Shown: positions 47,073 to 55,885, counted from the stretch's first letter. The stretch is DNA of 64,000 nucleotides from CBDBND01 sp965207985 (GCA_965207985.1 CBDBND010000013.1:124001-188000), one strand, 5' to 3'. Notes: generated by a model from the sequence alone, not told the origin. Made by a program: numbers and translations.

Positions 47073-47630
47073 TCAGGCAAGCAGACTAAAGGCAAGATAA
47101 CTGGCCATACCGTAAAGCGAAATCAGGCTCAGGCTCATAAACAACCCTCGCCCGCCCGTGTTTTTCGTCAGATAGCAGTGGCTATAGCCAAGCCGCGCCA
47201 CCGCGTACCCGATAATCCAGACGCCGGCAGCCACAGGATCGGGCGAGACCAATGAAAGTGTCAGGGCCAGCAGCGCAAAATAGACCGTATTTTCCGTCGT
47301 ATTGCGGTGGGCGTTGTGCCGGCGTTCTAGTTCCAACAAGCCCTCATCGGGCGCATCTTCGGGGCGGGCATTGCTCGCCGACCATTCCTCTGGCGTCGCG
47401 TGCAGGCCATATTTGAGCCGGGATAGCTCCGTCGAGATCATCAGCCAAGTGTGATTGATGAGCAGCAACACAGAAGCAGTGACCAATGCGGCAGCTAAGT
47501 CTGTCGACGGCAGCGCCACAACAACAGGACTGACCCCGAATAAAAACAGGTTGAGCGCAGCGCCGATGACCAGCAAAACGAAAGGGTAAGCCAGTACCAT
47601 TGTCTTGGCGCGATTGCGATTTGTCTCCAT
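47073..47630 (-). CDS. MAPEG-family membrane protein
   Basis: 185 residues from ATG 47630; an upstream ATG at 47681 would add 17 residues. Four hydrophobic helices; the loop LLELERRHNAHRNTTENTVY matches the glutathione/eicosanoid-type MAPEG motif (E-R-x-x-x-A-x-x-N-x-x-E). Such proteins conjugate glutathione or act as peroxidases in the inner membrane. Divergent from the TetR gene. Confidence 0.83.
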   Translation of the reverse strand: METNRNRAKTMVLAYPFVLLVIGAALNLFLFGVSPVVVALPSTDLAAALVTASVLLLINHTWLMISTELSRLKYGLHATPEEWSASNARPEDAPDEGLLELERRHNAHRNTTENTVYFALLALTLSLVSPDPVAAGVWIIGYAVARLGYSHCYLTKNTGGRGLFMSLSLISLYGMASYLAFSLLA

Positions 47631-47685
47631 TGACGACATCTGTCTCGGCTCCCGGTCCATACATTGCGCAAAAGACAACACAATA

Positions 47686-47700
47686 CTCGATTGAATTGAG
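47686..47700. promoter_or_regulatory. Imperfect palindrome between MAPEG and TetR genes
   Basis: CTCGATT-G-AATTGAG, seven-base arms with one mismatch, located in the divergent intergenic region 59 bp before the TetR start. A plausible operator for the neighbouring regulator, by position only. Confidence 0.35.
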
Positions 47701-47758
47701 AAAGACGGGTTAAATTAGCTGCTCTTACCCACGCAACAGGAACACTCACGCCGAAACA

Positions 47759-48421
47759 ATGGCCAGGTCTCAATCGCATAAGTCTCAGTCAAAAAAATCT
47801 CGCTTGAAAAAGGCGCGATCGATTAAATCCGACGACATTCTTGATGCCGCCCTTGCGATTGCGGCGGACGTAAGCTGGGCCAAAGTGCGGTTGCGCCATG
47901 TGGCTGAGAGGCTTGGTGTGTCACCGGCCGATCTTCGCCGTCATGTGCCTGATCTGGATGCGGTCGGAAACTTGCTCTTTGCCCGCGCCGACCGTGCCAT
48001 GTTGGAGGCGGCTACAGTGGCCAATTTTGATCGCTTACCCGCAAAGGAGCGTTTGTATCTGACGCTGCTGGCCTGGTTCGACGTTCTTGCACCGCACCGC
48101 CAGATTGTCCGCCAGATGCTGTCCTACAAACTCAAGCCCGCCCACATTCACCTTCACGCCGCACTGGTCGTCGGTCTGTCCCGTACCGTCCAATGGTGGC
48201 GCGAAGCTGCCCATCTTGACGCCATTGGCCGACGGCAAGAGGTTGAAGAAATCGGATTAAGCACGTTGTTCGTCGCGACGTTCCTTCACTGGTTGTATGA
48301 TCCCGTGCCGGACCAGGAAGGTGCGCGGCAGTCGCTCAAGCGCCGGCTGAACGCGGCGGACCGGCTCATGGCGACGCTTTATAGGAAGCCGGGACGAAAC
48401 TCCAAGCCGGAAGACCTTTGA
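47759..48421 (+). CDS. TetR-family regulator
   Basis: 220 residues. A Lys/Ser-rich N-terminus, then an HTH: DDILDAALAIAADVSWAKVR and HVAERLGVSPADLRRHVPDL. The C-terminal half (COQ9/TetR-like: LAWFDVLAPHRQIVRQMLSY, ATFLHWLYDPVPDQEGARQS) is similar to the COG/TetR group with COQ9-like ligand domains. Divergent from MAPEG/amine oxidase, which it may control. hspQ follows after 18 bp. Confidence 0.8.
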   Translation: MARSQSHKSQSKKSRLKKARSIKSDDILDAALAIAADVSWAKVRLRHVAERLGVSPADLRRHVPDLDAVGNLLFARADRAMLEAATVANFDRLPAKERLYLTLLAWFDVLAPHRQIVRQMLSYKLKPAHIHLHAALVVGLSRTVQWWREAAHLDAIGRRQEVEEIGLSTLFVATFLHWLYDPVPDQEGARQSLKRRLNAADRLMATLYRKPGRNSKPEDL

Positions 48422-48439
48422 AACCAATTCGGAAGTACC

Positions 48440-48757
48440 ATGTCAAAGTCCGAAGCAAAATTCCAAGTCGGTCAGATCATCCACCACAAGTTGTTCGACT
48501 ACATCGGTGTCGTTTTCGATGTAGATCCGACCTTTCAGGGAACAGAAGCATGGTATGAACAAATGGCCCGCTCAAAGCCCCCCAAAGACAAGCCTTGGTA
48601 TCACGTGCTTGTTAATGAGGCGGCGCATACAACCTACGTCGCTGAGCAGAATCTAGAGCCTGCGGAACCGCCACAAAGAATTGCGCATCCCTACGCTGAT
48701 AAGCTGTTCAGCGAATTTGACGGACAACGATATAAACCGCGTAAGCAGGCCCACTAA
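48440..48757 (+). CDS. hspQ: Heat shock protein HspQ (YccV-like)
   Basis: 105 residues: KFQVGQIIHHKLFDYIGVVF, DVDPTFQGTEAWYEQMARSK and PWYHVLVNEAAHTTYVAEQN are the HspQ/hemimethylated-DNA-binding pattern, at normal length. Known as an adaptor or specificity-enhancing factor for the Lon protease. A core-type gene of Proteobacteria in otherwise accessory surroundings. Confidence 0.93.
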   Translation: MSKSEAKFQVGQIIHHKLFDYIGVVFDVDPTFQGTEAWYEQMARSKPPKDKPWYHVLVNEAAHTTYVAEQNLEPAEPPQRIAHPYADKLFSEFDGQRYKPRKQAH

Positions 48758-48783
48758 CCGGTTACGAGAGCAACCCGGCCCAA

Positions 48784-49716
48784 TTATTGCTGGCGCAGAT
48801 GGCGATCCATCCAGTCGACCATAGGGCCATAATGGTCCGGCGGGTTAGGTCCCTTTAACAGATCAGCGCCGTGACCTCCGCCGGGAAAGCGAATGAAGTC
48901 AGCGGTCACGCCCTCTTCTTCAAGCCGTGAAAAAAGAACTTCACTTTGACTGAACGGCACAGCCAAGTCCGCATCCCCATGGATCAACAAGAATGGGGGA
49001 TCATCCGGTGAAATGTGCGTGGTGGGAGAGGCCTCAGCATATCGCGCGGCCTCGGCCGTCGGCAGACCCGATGATGCTCCTGCGCCCTGGTAGGCATTCA
49101 TAAAAAGACTCAGCAACGCGTTTGAGCCGCCTGTTACCTTTGAGAACTCCACCAGATCGGTCGCCGGGTAGAGGGCGATAACCGCTTGAACCTTCGCGCT
49201 TTCCCGGTCAACGGGAGTAAGACCGGCAGTGTTTTCATCGCCGTCCAGGGCACCGAGCATGCTCACAAGGTATCCGCCGGACGACCCGCCGAGGGCACCG
49301 ATCCGGTCCACATTGATGCCATAGCGCTCGGCATGGTGGCGGATGTAACGCACCGCCCGCTGGGAATCCGCGACGGCGGCGGGATAGGGAAACCGGGGTG
49401 TGGCCCGGTGATTGATGGCGAACACGGTGTAGCCGGCCGCCAGAAACCGGTCGAGACCCTTCACCGGCCGAGCGGCGCCCGTCTTTAGAGGCTCTGCATC
49501 TAAACTCAACGGCGCCCGCCAGGCACTGCCGGGGATCAAAACCAGTCCGTAACCGTTTGGCTGCGCCGGCGAGTGCACGTCCATCAGCAAGGCAAGGCCG
49601 GAATACATGCCGTAGATCACATTGCTCTGCACGTTAGTCTGTGCATGCGTGCTCGAGGTAGCACCGATTACCAGCAGGACGGCAAGCACAACATACGTCC
49701 GTCTGATTGTGTCCAT
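48784..49716 (-). CDS. Exported alpha/beta hydrolase (BD-FAE/esterase type)
   Basis: 310 residues with signal peptide (VVLAVLLVIGATSSTHAQ). LLMDVHSPAQPNGYGLVLIP, the elbow GALGGSSGGYLVSML (Ser), ALYPATDL, FLLIHGDADLAVPFSQSEVL (Asp) and RFPGGGHGADL (His) make a complete triad. Similar to bifunctional feruloyl/acetyl-xylan esterase-like proteins. A degraded copy of its last 20 codons lies at 50121. Confidence 0.87.
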   Translation of the reverse strand: MDTIRRTYVVLAVLLVIGATSSTHAQTNVQSNVIYGMYSGLALLMDVHSPAQPNGYGLVLIPGSAWRAPLSLDAEPLKTGAARPVKGLDRFLAAGYTVFAINHRATPRFPYPAAVADSQRAVRYIRHHAERYGINVDRIGALGGSSGGYLVSMLGALDGDENTAGLTPVDRESAKVQAVIALYPATDLVEFSKVTGGSNALLSLFMNAYQGAGASSGLPTAEAARYAEASPTTHISPDDPPFLLIHGDADLAVPFSQSEVLFSRLEEEGVTADFIRFPGGGHGADLLKGPNPPDHYGPMVDWMDRHLRQQ

Positions 49717-49820
49717 CGATCTCTCCCCTCGTCCCTGTGCTGCAGCGCCAGTCTAGCCAGCGCTACAACAAGCGGCAATCTTTGGCTGCGCTTCTTCCGC
49801 TGCAGATTAGGGGCTTACTT

Positions 49821-49994
49821 TTAGTTTGCTCCCGTGGGAACACAGAAAGCTCGCTCACGGCCCGGCGCTTCTTTGAGGAATACCTCTGCCGCCGCTTCAC
49901 AAGCGCTGCAGCTATAAAATTCAGCTGTCGCAAGTTCCGACCACCCTCGTTCGTTGTGGGTATAGATCAAAATGAGAATCCACGTCGCCGTCAT
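49821..49994 (-). CDS. 57-residue small protein
   Basis: ATG at 49994 preceded by GGAGGAAGG at 5 bp, an excellent ribosome site. Reads MTATWILILIYTHNERGWSE, then ATAEFYSCSACEAAAEVFLK and RAFCVPTGAN. A short hydrophobic start and three Cys, the last in C-V-P, resemble small exported proteins with a T-A-E-F-x-S-x-x-A-C-E core seen in many Proteobacteria. Function unknown. Confidence 0.6.
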   Translation of the reverse strand: MTATWILILIYTHNERGWSELATAEFYSCSACEAAAEVFLKEAPGRERAFCVPTGAN

Positions 49995-50120
49995 AATCCT
50001 TCCTCCTATTTGGCTTTGTGCTTCAATCTTCAGGATAAAACAGGGTATGCCCCTTGAAATCCATTTTGTTGGTGTACTCAGCTAGATGATTGAGGACCTG
50101 AAAATGGATGCAACCCAGTA

Positions 50121-50200
50121 TTATTTATTCTGGCTTAGATGACGTTCCAGCCGCTCGATCATTGGGCCGCAATAGTCAGGTGGTGTTGGGACCCGCCATG
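50121..50200 (-). pseudogene. Remnant of a hydrolase C-terminus
   Basis: Encodes TPPDYCGPMIERLERHLSQN, matching PPDHYGPMVDWMDRHLRQQ at the end of the hydrolase at 48784. The rest is gone. Evidence of a former tandem duplication. Confidence 0.6.
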
Positions 50201-50307
50201 AGCCCGCCGCGTTCATGCGCAGATTGAATTGAAATGCCACACTTGAAGATGCGCCATAGAGATTTGAGAATTGGGACGTCCTAATGCCTAAGGAGGATGG
50301 AAAAGCC

Positions 50308-51327
50308 ATGTCATTCACTCTGAACCGCCGCCGATTCACCCAAGGAAGTTCTGCCCTTGCCGTTTCGGGATTGATGACTCGAGGGACAGAGACTCTGGCA
50401 CAACAGGCCGACCGGTTCGGCATTCCGCCGAATGATTTCGGCGAAGATACAACGGCGGAGGAGGTCACCGCCGGCTTGGACCTGTCCGGCAAGACAGCCT
50501 TGGTCACCGGATGCAACTCGGGCATCGGTTATGAAACCATGCGGGTGCTGGCCCTTCGTGGCGCCCATGTGATCGGTGCGGCGCGTTCGTCGGAAAAGGC
50601 CAAGACCGCGTGTGACAGCGTCGAGGGACAAACCACGCCCGTGGTGTGTGAATTGACCGAATTCGACACCATCGTCGCCTGTGCCGAGACCGTCCAGGCC
50701 ATGGATACGCCGATCGACATGCTGATTCTCAACGCAGGGATTATGGCTCTGCCGGAACTGGAACAGGTCAACGGCATCGAGAAGCATTTCGTCGTTAATC
50801 ACCTGGGCCATTTCATTCTCGCCAACCGGCTGCTGGAGCAGGTCAAGGCCGCGCCCCAGGGCCGTGTCGCCACGGTGGTATCAGGGCGCTACAAGGTCGC
50901 CCCGGCGGACGGCATCCAATTCAACGATCTTTCCGGCGAAAGCTGGGAGTACGACCCCACCGTGGCCTACGGCCACTCCAAGCTGGCCAACGGGCTGTTC
51001 TCATTAGAACTGGCCCGGCGCTTTGAGGGCACCAACGCCACGTCGAATTCCGTCCACCCCGGCGTGATCATGACCAACCTGGGCCGGCATATGCCTGGGT
51101 ACGTACTTTTCTTCGCCAGAATCATCGGTCCAATATTCATGAAATCTATCGGTGCGGGTGCAGCGACCTCTTGTTATGTGGCCGCCCATCCTGACATGGA
51201 GGGGATCAGCGGCCGTTACTTCGAGCACTGCAACCCGGTGGTGCCGGGCGGCAATATGCGGAACGTGGACATGGCTGCCAAACTGTGGGCCGTGTCTGAA
51301 GAGCTGACCCAAGGTTATTGGGCGTGA
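50308..51327 (+). CDS. Tat-leader short-chain dehydrogenase/reductase
   Basis: 339 residues from ATG 50308 (an upstream ATG at 50284 is possible). The start MSFTLNRRRFTQGSSALAVS is a Tat leader. NAD(P) site ALVTGCNSGIGYETMRVLA, LILNAGIMALP, VVSGRYKVAP and AYGHSKLANGLFSLELARRF with the Y-x-x-x-K pair. Similar to retinol-dehydrogenase/WWOX-type SDRs. An exported SDR is uncommon because the cofactor must be carried along folded. Ends in an 11-bp repeat tract. Confidence 0.83.
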   Translation: MSFTLNRRRFTQGSSALAVSGLMTRGTETLAQQADRFGIPPNDFGEDTTAEEVTAGLDLSGKTALVTGCNSGIGYETMRVLALRGAHVIGAARSSEKAKTACDSVEGQTTPVVCELTEFDTIVACAETVQAMDTPIDMLILNAGIMALPELEQVNGIEKHFVVNHLGHFILANRLLEQVKAAPQGRVATVVSGRYKVAPADGIQFNDLSGESWEYDPTVAYGHSKLANGLFSLELARRFEGTNATSNSVHPGVIMTNLGRHMPGYVLFFARIIGPIFMKSIGAGAATSCYVAAHPDMEGISGRYFEHCNPVVPGGNMRNVDMAAKLWAVSEELTQGYWA

Positions 51328-51364
51328 CCTTGGCGTGACCTTGGCGTGACCTTGGCCTGACCTT
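51321..51364 (+). repeat. Four tandem 11-bp units (GGCGTGACCTT)
   Basis: Three exact copies of GGCGTGACCTT and one with a single change (GGCCTGACCTT), then a partial unit. It begins inside the last codons of the SDR gene and includes its stop TGA, so each unit offers a further TGA. Confidence 0.85.
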
Positions 51365-51395
51365 GGCCTTGCTTTGAGGATTTACGCGTCGCGGA

Positions 51396-51475
51396 TCGGT
51401 AAGGACAAATCTGGGCACTGGGTGACTGTGGTATCATTCGGCAAAAAATCCCCTTTTGGCCATAAGCGGACATAG
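51396..51475 (+). repeat. Intergenic repeat, copy 1
   Basis: CGGTAAGGACAAATCTGGGC... through a GCGGACATA region before the membrane gene at 51493. A diverged copy starts at 54007. Includes CTTTTGGCCATAAGCGGACA, a possible weak hairpin. Confidence 0.5.
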
Positions 51476-51492
51476 GCGGAACGGAGAACGTG

Positions 51493-52218
51493 ATGTCCAC
51501 TGCTATTTTAGTGATGACGGCGGTTGAAATGGTGGCCCTGATCTGGGCCTTCCGGCTATGGCTGGGGCAAAGGGATAACCTTGCACTCTTGTTGGCAATG
51601 ATCATCCTGTTTTCGATCGTTTTTGATGCGTTCACCAATGGCATTGGCCGCTTTATGGGAATAGGTGAAGCGCTTGAGACTCTCATTCGTTTTCGCATGA
51701 CATTCTTTTTCGCAACCATGCTCCTATTGATTGCCATATCCGTTCTGTTTCTTGGCTATGCGGGTGTCGGTTGGGCGCGCAACAAGATCATAATTAATGC
51801 GGTGATAGGGCTGGTCGCTGCCGTTGGCGTTTATCAATTTGTCGCCTATTGGGATATGGCGCTGTATCCGTCCTGTGTCTTCGATGTGGTGCGTTATGTC
51901 CTTGAAGTTCCCCCGGATCAAGCCTGCCGGCCCGAAGATGCGGGGTTGGGTGAATTTGCCCTCTCACCCGTTGTTCCGATTTCAGCGATGGCCTTATTGC
52001 TGACCGCCGTCGCGCTGGTATGGCTGACGCGCTTTTGGTGGGTGACTGTTGTGTTTTTGGCGTCGAACCTTGCTTCTGCCGTATCCGTGCAAATCCCCCG
52101 GGAAGGGATCATGACCTACATCTCCTATCCCTTCGATGGACTGCTCGGCTTTTTGCTGTGTTTTGTCGCGATTAAGCTTTACGCACGCCGCGAAAGCCCC
52201 TCACCCATGCCTGTCTAG
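51493..52218 (+). CDS. Integral membrane protein, unknown family
   Basis: 241 residues with about seven hydrophobic segments (for example ALLLAMIILFSIVFDAF, FFATMLLLIAISVLFLGYAG, IIINAVIGLVAAVGVYQFVA, FDGLLGFLLCFVAIKLYA). A periplasmic or cytosolic loop around CVFDVVRYVLEVPPDQACRP has two Cys. No family recognised. GGAACGGAG lies just upstream. Confidence 0.65.
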   Translation: MSTAILVMTAVEMVALIWAFRLWLGQRDNLALLLAMIILFSIVFDAFTNGIGRFMGIGEALETLIRFRMTFFFATMLLLIAISVLFLGYAGVGWARNKIIINAVIGLVAAVGVYQFVAYWDMALYPSCVFDVVRYVLEVPPDQACRPEDAGLGEFALSPVVPISAMALLLTAVALVWLTRFWWVTVVFLASNLASAVSVQIPREGIMTYISYPFDGLLGFLLCFVAIKLYARRESPSPMPV

Positions 52219-52343
52219 GTTCGCTTTTAGCCGAAAACGGAACAGCTGAAAGCAATCGAAAACCGACTTCTCTTGCTTTATGCAGGGCCATCCATATTAC
52301 TTTTTTCTACCCCTAGTTTACGAGCGCTGTATGATTCTAGATC

Positions 52344-52537
52344 ATGGATCAAAGAGACCTAATCGCTAGTCTTGGTGAGAACTTTCTGAACTTCTAGGAT
52401 TTCTGGAATTCATTGCCCAAGACAGACCATGTTCCAAACATTGCAGACTATCTGGACCAGGTACCACCATCCCTACAACCTAATGTAACCATAGTGGATT
52501 CGCTTTCTGCCACTCAGATAAGGCTACGTCTCATGTG
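52344..52537 (+). pseudogene. Broken gene resembling a PAS-type protein N-terminus
   Basis: ATG 52344, a TAG after 17 codons, then an open stretch FWNSLPKTDHVPNIADYLDQ, VPPSLQPNVTIVDSLSATQI, RLRL, up to the IS3 copy at 52538. The W-x-x-L-P...V-P-x-x-x-D pattern is like the start of short PAS proteins of Alphaproteobacteria. Weak evidence. The 120 bp before it hold nothing recognisable. Confidence 0.3.
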
Positions 52538-52576
52538 TGAGCTACTCCCTGATTATTGGACAGGTTCTGGTTTGAT

Positions 52577-53440
52577 TTAAGCTACTTTCTGGGCCTGCTG
52601 ATCGGTTTGGTTTTGCTCGATTGCCGTCCAATAGACCACGGCGGGCGGCCTGCCGCCAAGGGCGGAATGAGGACGCCTCTCATTGTAGAACGTGATCCAT
52701 TTGCGGATACCCGCCCTGGCCTGTGAGCCGTTTTCCCAGGCGTGCAGATAGACGCACTCGTATTTGAGCGTGCGCCAAAGCCGCTCGACGAAGATGTTGT
52801 CGAGGAACCGCCCCTTGCCGTCCATCGAGATGCGCACGCCCGTCCGCCGAAGCCGGTCGGTCCAAGCAAACGAGGTGAACTGCGAGCCCTGGTCGGTGTT
52901 CATGATCTCTGGCGCACCGAACGTGTGGGTCGCCTCGTTTAACGCCTCGACGCAGAAGTCAGCCTCCAGCGTGTTCGAGATGCGCCAAGCCAGCACCGTG
53001 CGGGTAAACCAATCCATGATGGCAACCAGGTACAGGAACCCCCGGCGCATCGGCAGGTAGGTGATATCCGTTGCCCAGACCTGGTTCGGTCTGTTCACAC
53101 TCAGCCCCCGGAGTAGATACGGCCAGGTCTTGTGCCCCTTCGCTGGCTTTGAGGTGCTGGGCTTCTGGTAGATCGGCATCAGGCCCATGAGCCGCATCAG
53201 GCGGCGCAACCGCTTCTCATTGACGCAATGGCCTTCGTTCTTCAAATGCCACGTCATCTGCCGGACGCCAAAGAACGGCGTGTCCAGGAACTGTTCATCG
53301 ATCTCACGCATCAGCGCGAGGTTCATCTCGCTCTCACCCTTGGGCGTGTAATAGAACGACGACCGGGAGATCGACAGCAGCGCACACTGCCTGCTGACCG
53401 ATAATCCGGGATGACCCGGCTCGATCATGCCGCGTCTCAC
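52577..53440 (-). CDS. IS3-family transposase OrfB (copy B)
   Basis: 287 residues, same layout as copy A: ATDITYLPMRRG, MNTDQGSQFTSFAW and DNIFVERLWRTLKYE carry the catalytic D-D-E. A few substitutions (KRLRRL, EATHTFG, RRTGVRI, KWITFYN) separate the copies. Confidence 0.93.
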   Translation of the reverse strand: MRRGMIEPGHPGLSVSRQCALLSISRSSFYYTPKGESEMNLALMREIDEQFLDTPFFGVRQMTWHLKNEGHCVNEKRLRRLMRLMGLMPIYQKPSTSKPAKGHKTWPYLLRGLSVNRPNQVWATDITYLPMRRGFLYLVAIMDWFTRTVLAWRISNTLEADFCVEALNEATHTFGAPEIMNTDQGSQFTSFAWTDRLRRTGVRISMDGKGRFLDNIFVERLWRTLKYECVYLHAWENGSQARAGIRKWITFYNERRPHSALGGRPPAVVYWTAIEQNQTDQQAQKVA

Positions 53441-53730
53441 TTCACGCCCCAGGGCTTGAGCTGTCTGGACAAAAAATCGTTGGCCACAGCCAACTCCCCA
53501 ATCTTGGCATGCAGTTCCTTCACCTGCGCTTCGTCGATCTCCGGTTGCCGGCGGCCACCACGGGCGAACAGGCCAGGAGCACCATCAAGCAGCGCACGCT
53601 TCCATTGATGAATCATCGTCGGGTGAACCCCGAACCGGCTGGACAGCTCGGATACGGTCTCTTCGCCCTTCAAGGCTTCAAGGGCTACTTTCGCCTTGAA
53701 TTCCGGCCAGTGTTGCTTGCGTTTCGACAT
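53437..53730 (-). CDS. IS3-family transposase OrfA (copy B)
   Basis: 97 residues, HTH EALKGEETVSELSSRFGVHP; differs from copy A at a few positions (QHWPEFKAK, GLFARGG, FLSRQLK). Overlaps OrfB by 4 bp. Confidence 0.92.
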   Translation of the reverse strand: MSKRKQHWPEFKAKVALEALKGEETVSELSSRFGVHPTMIHQWKRALLDGAPGLFARGGRRQPEIDEAQVKELHAKIGELAVANDFLSRQLKPWGVK

Positions 53731-53810
53731 CTCTGATCTCCTTCTCTACGAAGACCAGAAGACAACAAAGTGTAGCTTACGTCAGTGTCCGATTCCCGGG
53801 GAGTAGCTCA

Positions 53811-54204
53811 GTAAAAGATTTTGGTTCAGTAAAGTGGATAGACATTGGAGCAGGCGTTCCCAGCTGATTTATTGATTATTGACGAATTCGACCTGGATCT
53901 GATTGCCCCCTTAGCGTCAACAGCTGATGCTATTGGTGCCCACTTTCGTCCTGTACGGGTATGAACCAAGTGATTGATAAAGAATAGCTCGATGGGATGA
54001 TGGGCCGGTAAGGACAAAACTGGGCACTGGTTACTGGTGATACCCTTACGCCCGCAAATGTCCGTTCTTCGCAACAAACTGACATAAACGCGCGTCGGAG
54101 TGTAACCCTCCAAGTAGGCGAAGCATTTACTATGCCTCAAGACGCGGACCATTTACCCTTATTTGTACTGACGATGGCGCTGCCAACTAACTGAAGGTTA
54201 TCTC
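53811..54204. other. Intergenic region with a repeat copy
   Basis: No gene. From 54007 it holds GGTAAGGACAAAACTGGGCA... and AATGTCCGTTC, a diverged copy of 51396-51475; both copies lie shortly before a gene on the plus strand. The left 190 bp show nothing. Confidence 0.45.
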
Positions 54205-55089
54205 ATGGGACAGACCAAACCTGTCACGATTGCTACCGCTGTAGCCCTAGTCGCACTAACGGGTATGTTGATCCTGCCGAGGTATGGGTGGTCTGAGCAG
54301 CAGGAGATGAGTGTCGCAGCAGAGTTCAAAAACTGTGCTGAGTGCCCCGCAATGGTTGTTATTCCCTCGGGCCGTTTCACAATGGGCTCGCCCCCCCACG
54401 AAGATGAGCGAGACGCAGAGGAAGACCCACAACATACCGTAACCATCGACAGTGACTTTGCCGTCGGTAAGTTCGAGGTCACGCGGAGCCAATATGCGAA
54501 GTTCGTAACTGAGACAGGCCACAGTGACGGTGATGGGTGTCGCTATTTCAGCGGCAGAGAATGGAAGACCGATGCGTCGCACAGTTGGCGTGACCCGGGT
54601 TTCGAACAAACAGACAATCATCCGGTTGTTTGCGTGAATTGGGACGACGCAAAAGCGTACTTGTCATGGCTGAGCATCAAGACAAGTGAAACGTATCGTC
54701 TAATTACTGAAGCCGAGTGGGAATATGCGGCGCGTGCTGGTACGACGACGCGCTTTCACTTTGGAGATTCAATTTCAAGCAGTCAGGCAAATTTTAACCG
54801 CAACATTGGAGGAACCGTACCGGTTGGCAGTTATGCACCCAATGCTTTCGGTCTTTATGACATGCACGGCAATGTAATTGAGTGGACGGAAGATTGCTGG
54901 CACGCCAACTATGAGGGTGCGCCCTCTGATGGTTCGGCTTGGGTCGACCGCGACTGCGAGCGCCGCATGTTGCGCGGAGGATCATGGACTTTTGGGTCGA
55001 GAGGCCAGCGCTCCGCCTATCGGGGCGACATCAACCAGGACAGCCGGGCGTATCTCATTGGGTTTCGAGCTGTCAGGGCAATAAAATAA
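54205..55089 (+). CDS. Exported SUMF1/FGE-fold protein, copy 1
   Basis: 294 residues. Signal or anchor (VTIATAVALVALTGMLIL). SUMF1 domain: MVVIPSGRFTMGSPPHEDER, FAVGKFEVTRSQYAKFV, PVVCVNWDDAKAYLSWLS, YRLITEAEWEYAARAGTTTR, NAFGLYDMHGNVIEWTEDC and RMLRGGSWTFGSRGQRSAYR. The fold of formylglycine-generating enzyme; in most bacterial members catalysis is not shown. A tandem paralogue starts 17 bp later. Confidence 0.88.
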   Translation: MGQTKPVTIATAVALVALTGMLILPRYGWSEQQEMSVAAEFKNCAECPAMVVIPSGRFTMGSPPHEDERDAEEDPQHTVTIDSDFAVGKFEVTRSQYAKFVTETGHSDGDGCRYFSGREWKTDASHSWRDPGFEQTDNHPVVCVNWDDAKAYLSWLSIKTSETYRLITEAEWEYAARAGTTTRFHFGDSISSSQANFNRNIGGTVPVGSYAPNAFGLYDMHGNVIEWTEDCWHANYEGAPSDGSAWVDRDCERRMLRGGSWTFGSRGQRSAYRGDINQDSRAYLIGFRAVRAIK

Positions 55090-55106
55090 GCGAAGTGGAG
55101 CAACCA

Positions 55107-55787
55107 ATGAATCAGTCCAAACCTTTTACGCGTGCTGTCACGGCCGCTCTGGTCTCATTGGCGAGTCTGATAATCCTGACGCCTCACGGATGGTCCCAGC
55201 AACAGGACCGAACCGCAGGTAGCGAATTTGAAGACTGTGCGGACTGCCCCACGATGGTTGTTGTTCCCTCCGGCAGTTTCATGATGGGCTCACCGTCGAC
55301 CGAGGAAGGGCGTGGCCAAGGAGAGGGGCCGCAACATACCGTGACCATTTCCAATGCCTTTGCGGTCGGTAAGTTCGAGGTGACGCGGAGCCAATATGAG
55401 CAATTCGTACGCGAGACAGGCCACAGTGGTTACGACGGATTTTTTTGCATGGACGGTAGAGAGTGGAAGATAGATGTTTCAGGCAGTTGGCGTAATCCTG
55501 GCTTCGCGCAGTCAGACAGTGATCCGGTTGTCTGTGTGAATTGGGATGATGCAATTGCGTACGTGTCTTGGCTCGGCCAAAAGACTGGCAAACCTTATCG
55601 TCTCCTCAGTGAGTCTGAATGGGAATATGCAGCGCGGGCTGGCACAACTACACGCTTTCACTTTGGAGATTCTATCTCAAGCAATCCTGCAAATTATAAT
55701 TGGAACGAAGAAAAGACTGTGCCGGTTGGAAGTTACTCACCTAATGCGTTCGGCTTATACGACATGCATGGCAATGTTCTTGAGTGG
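55107..55787 (+). pseudogene. Exported SUMF1/FGE-fold protein, copy 2, truncated
   Basis: Begins at ATG 55107 with a signal (ALVSLASLIILTPHGWSQ), then MVVVPSGSFMMGSPSTEEGR, FAVGKFEVTRSQYEQFVRET, YRLLSESEWEYAARAGTTTR and NAFGLYDMHGNVLEW. At 55788 it meets DruA-type DNA in opposite orientation; the RGGSW block and C-terminus are lost. The frame runs on to 55859 through foreign sequence. Confidence 0.85.
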
Positions 55788-55790
55788 ATG

Positions 55791-55885
55791 GGCTGCGGCT
55801 CCGCGGCGATCAGGGTACGTAGCAGCGCCATCTCGTCGGTAGTGAAGTCGCGGCCGTAGTAGCGGCACTCGATCGCGCCGGTCAT
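55791..55885 (-). pseudogene. DruA-like DUF4338 gene, N-terminal fragment
   Basis: From ATG 55885: MTGAIECRYYGRDFTTDEMA, LLRTLIAAEPQP, the start of the DUF4338 family (Y-x-G-R-x-F-x-x-x-E-x-x-x-x-R-x-L-I). Cut at the SUMF1 junction. It overlaps the upstream gene by ATGA. Confidence 0.65.

Larger units (their letters stand above)
52538..53810 (-). mobile_element. IS3-family element, copy B
   Basis: 1273 bp, opposite orientation to copy A at 15853 and nearly identical. Ends TGAGCTACTCCCTGATTATT and the complement of TGAGCTACTCCCCGGGAATC. No target duplication (GTG versus GTA). Confidence 0.9.

Noticed and set aside
51321..51364. A CRISPR array
   Set aside because: Units are 11 bp with no spacers.
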